Shown in pieces: positions 60,002 to 64,000 of a stretch of 64,000 nt of DNA. Where the stretch lies: NCBI GenBank assembly GCA_037975125.1, contig CM075862.1:17437125-17501124 (forward strand). The letters are read 5' to 3'. How positions within the stretch are numbered: the stretch's first letter is position 1; each line of letters begins with the position of its first letter. This stretch comes from Latrodectus hesperus (taxonomy: Eukaryota; Arthropoda; Arachnida; Araneae; Theridiidae). The notes under the pieces are model-generated. The model worked only from the letters and a program-made list of their open reading frames with translations. It was not told where the DNA came from and ran no database searches. The position numbers and the translations under genes are program-made.

Positions 60002-61258
60002 ATGTCTGATCTTAAAACAGGTTATTTGAAATGTATACCCAAAATCCCAAATTTAAAAATTTTTTCATCTCCGAAACTCGTCATTCACTTGTAGAAAAAT
60101 GTTAAAATAATGTATGCTGTATTAGATGGCTCATGGAAGTATTATGCTATGGGTTTTAATTTATCTGGAAGCAATAATTTCGAAATTTTGGCAAATACTG
60201 TAAGTCAAAAACTGCACCATCTTCTTGTCAACGATAAATGTTTTGCAGGAGTTAATATTATTGTTAAGTTTATAGGGTTAGAACTTTGCTACGGGATTGT
60301 TGAAAACACGGACTGTATCCCATTTTTTGACTGCACAGATTTTTTGAATTCTATAAATTGAAATCAATATGGTGAAATACTTATATTTGAATCCATGAAC
60401 GGCTGGGAACACTGTTCAAACCATGTTATAATCTTCAAGAGAGCCTGTCATTACTGTTTTAAACCTCTAGTGCTTAAATTATGGGAAAAGATGCCAGAAT
60501 ATTCAAGACATTACTTTCGTTATTTTACAGGAAGAGACGCTATAAGATATTGGATTCATATATTACACAATACATTGGATGAGTTTTTCTTGTTCATGAG
60601 AAATTACTACGAAGACTTTTGGAATAATATTGAGCGGCTTCTTTTTCATTTACCCGATTGAAATTGATATATTTTATATAATTATGGTTTTTGTTTAAAT
60701 AATTAATTCAAATTCTACTGCTGTTATTTATTTTATGCTTTTGATTCAACGTCAAAATAGAAGTATTGTATCACGGGAACTTATACACACCGCCTTAAGT
60801 TGTGCTACAATTCGCTTAGAAATTTCTACTCTTGATCCTGTCGATATTTAAGCATATTCACGCTATTTAAGCATATGAAGGAAGAACATCAAAGGATATT
60901 TGTAATAAATTATGGTGTTATATTTTTATCTTTGATGCTAGACTATCAGCCATATTAAAATTTCTTTTAACCTGTTATTGAAAAGATGGGGGATATTTTA
61001 GATCCCTACGCTTATTGTATGTTAGTAGATATTGTATGTAGAAGAATCGTAAGTAGAATAATTCTTAACAAATGGCTCTTAATAGATATTTGGGATATTT
61101 CGCCGAGCTTCTTAAAATCAGAGTATTTCAAACGAATTTTGTTAAAACTGTATTTGTTGGAAATATTTGAAAAGCAGTATTTTTATGTTAGCAACATTTT
61201 ACTGAAAGGTACCGAATTAGCAGTGAAGGATGACGTATTTTCATTTTTCGAAATTTAG
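60002..61258 (+). pseudogene. Pseudogene of the orphan 416-residue gene
   Basis: It starts MSDLKTGYLKCIPKIP and ends KDDVFSFFEI, matching the intact gene end to end. By hand count 67 of 83 residues are identical in the stretch at 60110-60358. In-frame stops replace Trp codons near 60093 and 60359. Frame is lost between about 60660 and 60985, and the last 90 codons are open again. Confidence 0.85.
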
Positions 61259-61424
61259 AAGTCAATTCATAATTTGCAGTACTGGAATTTTCCATGCTTA
61301 ATATTTAGATTTTAAAATATTTTGTGATTTATGCGTTGTTATTAAGTTTGTTTTTACTGTTTATCCTTTTTAAAAATGTGATGATCAATGTAATACTTGA
61401 ACGTATTTATACATTCATAAATGA

Positions 61425-61430
61425 AATAAA
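61425..61430 (+). promoter_or_regulatory. Polyadenylation signal retained in copy 2
   Basis: AATAAA at the position equivalent to 51299-51304. Confidence 0.45.
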
Positions 61431-61599
61431 GAATAGAAATATTATTTATTGAGACGAAAAAAGAATATTGTATTTCCGTTTTCTTTATCTATTGATGCGA
61501 AATAAGAAAAGTTTATATGTGTATTTTTATAATTTTAAATGATATATTTTATATATGTGCTGAATACTAAATAAATGCATTGAAAGCTTTTAACATTTA

Positions 61600-63212
61600 C
61601 AGTTGGCAAAAAAAGTATTAGAACAATAGGAATTTTTAAGTTCTCAAGGTAATAAAATGAAACATTTGTCACATAGTATGTATATTATGTAATACTTTTA
61701 CATAACTACTCATGGAGTAAGAAACAAATATTTAGAATCAATAGGATTTAAAAAAATTAAAATAAAAGATTTGTGCTTTGCAAAAAAAGTATTAGAACAT
61801 CGGGCTTCAATATTGAATCATTCATAAAATAAAATGACTAAAAATTCGAACGTGATACTAATACATGGTATGCAGTCCGTTGGCTGAAATTACTGCATCC
61901 AGACGTCTTGGCATAGACTCCACCAAATCTTTGGTGACGTTTGATGACATGCTGGTCCAGGCATCTTGCAAAGCTTGCTTTACTTGTTATTGGGAATTTT
62001 CTCACTTTTTCATCCAATAGATACCACAAATGTTCTATAGGATTGAAGTCTGGGGACTGTGGGGGAGCTACCAATCTTCGGGGAGGATTATATAATAGCC
62101 ATTCTTTGGTTTTGTTAGCAGTATGTTTGGGGTCTTGTTCTTGTTGAAAAATGAATGTCTTCTCTAACGTTAATTTCTTTGCACTATCTCTCAAATTATC
62201 TCGTAACACATCAATATATGACAAAGCTGTCATTTTATCATCAATGAACTGGAGATTTCTATCTCCTTTGTAAGCCATACCACCCCAGGCAATGACATTC
62301 CTTCCTCCGTGCTTTATAGTTTTCTGTATATTTTAAGCCTGAAAAGCAGTTCCTTTTCTTCTCCAAACTGTGAGCACGTATTTAGGTTTGAAAATTTCAA
62401 ATTTATTCTAGTCGGAGAAAATTACATATTTCCAGAAAACTAATGTTTATTTTTATTAATTTTGGCAAATTCTAGGTGTTTTTTCCTGTTGATTTCTAAA
62501 AGAAAGGGTTTTTCCTTGGCCGTCTTCCTTTTATTACCAGCATTATGGAATACATTTCTAACTGTTTGAGGTGTTACAACCTTTCCTGAGATTGATTCAA
62601 TATTTGCGGCCAACATCCTTGCACTTCCTGTCGGATACTGTAGGGCATCTTTAACCACTTCTCGTTTTTCTCTGACAGTCAGCTTGCTTGGTCTCCCTGA
62701 TCTTGGCCTATTATCCACAATACCAGTTTCTTTTTTCTTTTTTAGAATGTTGTGAACTGCGCAAAGTGAAACATTCAACTTACTGGAAATTTCTCGAAGT
62801 GTTTTGCCACTATTGTGCAGGTAAACAATTTGTTCTCTCTTCGCAAGTGAAATCTCTTTTATTTTGGATGCCATGGCAGGAAAAGTCCACGTAAACTGAA
62901 TTTCTACAAATTAGCAGTGAATGAGACGAGCGCCCTTGACATTGATACGGTTGAAAGTAAACTTGAAGGTTTAATGACGTCACCAGCGCTGTAATTTGCA
63001 TGTTTCTGCTTTTGTTCTAATACATTTTTTGCGATGCAAATTTTGTTATTTTTATTTTAATGATATTGTAATTATTTTTAAATTTTATTTTTTCTTAGTT
63101 ATAATTTTCTAAGAACATATTATCATTTATATACTGATTATAAGTTTTACTTGATTTTATTAACTTGAAAACTACAAATTTCTCATTGTTCTAATACTTT
63201 TTTTGCCAACTG
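61600..63212 (-). mobile_element. Tc1-like transposon with doubled terminal repeats
   Basis: A 1613-bp element bordered by TA. Outer repeats GGCAAAAAAAGTATTAGAAC (61605) and its inverse (63188-63207), and inner copies at 61780-61799 and 63013-63032, are spaced about 175 bp at both ends (IR/DR layout). Copy 1 shows the empty TA site at about 51466. Confidence 0.92.
61858..62874 (-). pseudogene. Tc1-like transposase, inactivated
   Basis: The N-terminal 144 codons are open: MASKIKEISLAKREQIVYL, a helix-turn-helix (LREISSKLNVSLCAVHNIL) and the linker SGRPSKL. Beyond 62440 the frame breaks; FSD is followed by a stop where the family has FSDESKF. The second Asp motif reads FQQEQDPKHTA, so Asp is replaced by Glu. 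PDFNPIEHLW keeps the final Glu. It ends SANGLHTMY-TAG at 61858. Confidence 0.88.
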
Positions 63213-63670
63213 TAAGAAAAAATGTGATGCATACATTAAGTGCTTATCATTATAGAAATCAGTATTAAATAGCTATTTATAGTTGCTCTAAGAAATGTTT
63301 TTAACTTTTTACATGGTAAACTCATTATTAATTGTAGACCCATTATTAATTGCAGAAAATAAAATTTTCAAAATAATTATTTTTTAAGAATTTATCATTT
63401 CAAATTGTAATTTATTTTTTTAATGTCAAATGTTTTTTGTTTGAAGATCATATCATACCAGAATCGTTGTTGGCAATCCTAGAAACTCTATTGGGAAATT
63501 CAAATGACATTTCCATTATATATTCTACAGCTTAAATTTTTAGATTTAATAGAATCATCAATGTATTTTTATGTACATTAATGTACATGTATTTTTCACT
63601 AAAATTAGATTTAATTAGCAATATTAATTGATAATTAAGTGATATAGTGTTATACTGTTTTTGAATTGTT

Positions 63671-63754
63671 AAATACAATCTTGAAAACTTTAATTTTTAC
63701 TGCCTTTGGGAACTTTCTATTTAAGTTTTTATGCACTTAATTTAATGTCATTAT

Positions 63755-63785
<31 letters not shown>

Positions 63786-64000
63786 TGCGCACATATATAT
63801 ATATATATATATATTAGTCTTAAACTACTTCAGTATCAGAACAGTTTAAAATTTAATAATTAAGAATTCATAACCAGCATTTGCTTTTCACAATTCCTAA
63901 TGGAAACTTAACTATGAAACTATTCGACTGCCCTTATCAAGACGGTTACAAGAATATATTTGACTAGTTTAAAATTTTTCATGGCCAGCATGGTAAATTA
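63671..64000. other. Non-coding DNA after the duplication
   Basis: Contains only the microsatellites at 63757-63815. Confidence 0.5.
63757..63815. repeat. (CA)n and (TA)n microsatellites
   Basis: About 14 CA units, a short spacer, then about 12 TA units. Confidence 0.95.

Larger units (their letters stand above)
55440..63670 (+). repeat. Segmental duplication, copy 2
   Basis: Aligns to 47040-51890 in the same orientation. It is longer by 3.27 kb because of a Tc1-like element (56924-58338), a SINE with its duplication (59513-59753) and a second Tc1-like element (61600-63212). Confidence 0.85.

Overview
The window is AT-rich eukaryotic nuclear DNA: spliced exons with GT/AG borders, AATAAA polyadenylation signals, tRNA-derived SINEs, Tc1/mariner transposons with TA target sites, and a mitochondrial ND5 insert that reads with TGA as tryptophan. 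This fits an arthropod. A chelicerate, most likely a spider, is my guess from the MULE and SINE types, but the sequence does not prove it.

Layout. 1-14.9 kb is a transposon graveyard: a MITE (1119-1597), a decayed Tigger-like transposase split by a younger PIF/Harbinger-like MITE (2300-4000), a tRNA-derived SINE (7.1 kb), mariner and Tc1 relics (8.0-9.9 kb), a TIR element beside a long (TA)n tract (10.4-11.6 kb), a possible solo LTR and a LINE fragment. 15.0-24.1 kb holds the one conserved gene, a seven-exon mitochondrial poly(A) polymerase (MTPAP family), with its first exon(s) not found. 25.7-26.5 kb carries a YqaJ-type exonuclease relic. 28.1-29.7 kb is a Tc1-like element with doubled terminal repeats. 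29.8-37.0 kb looks like one 7.2-kb Mutator-like element with long inverted ends and a C2H2/MULE/SWIM transposase pseudogene in the middle. 38.4-41.0 kb has a nuclear copy of mitochondrial ND5 and a 350-bp tandem repeat that contains an internally deleted LINE. 42.7-44.0 kb is a Jockey-type reverse transcriptase relic with its own small insertion.

47.0-63.7 kb is dominated by a direct duplication about 4.9 kb long. Copy 1 carries an intact, intronless 416-codon ORF of unknown family (49887-51137). Copy 2 carries its pseudogene (60002-61258) and was later hit by two Tc1-like elements and a SINE. A third, older fragment of the same gene lies between them (52090-52290). This orphan family is the best candidate here for undescribed biology. 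Copy 1 also serves as a natural empty site for the insertions in copy 2.

Functionally, only MTPAP and possibly the orphan gene look expressible. All transposase genes seen carry stops, frameshifts or lost catalytic residues. At least ten short-loop, near-perfect inverted repeats (13-27 bp arms) are scattered over the window, more than transposon termini explain.
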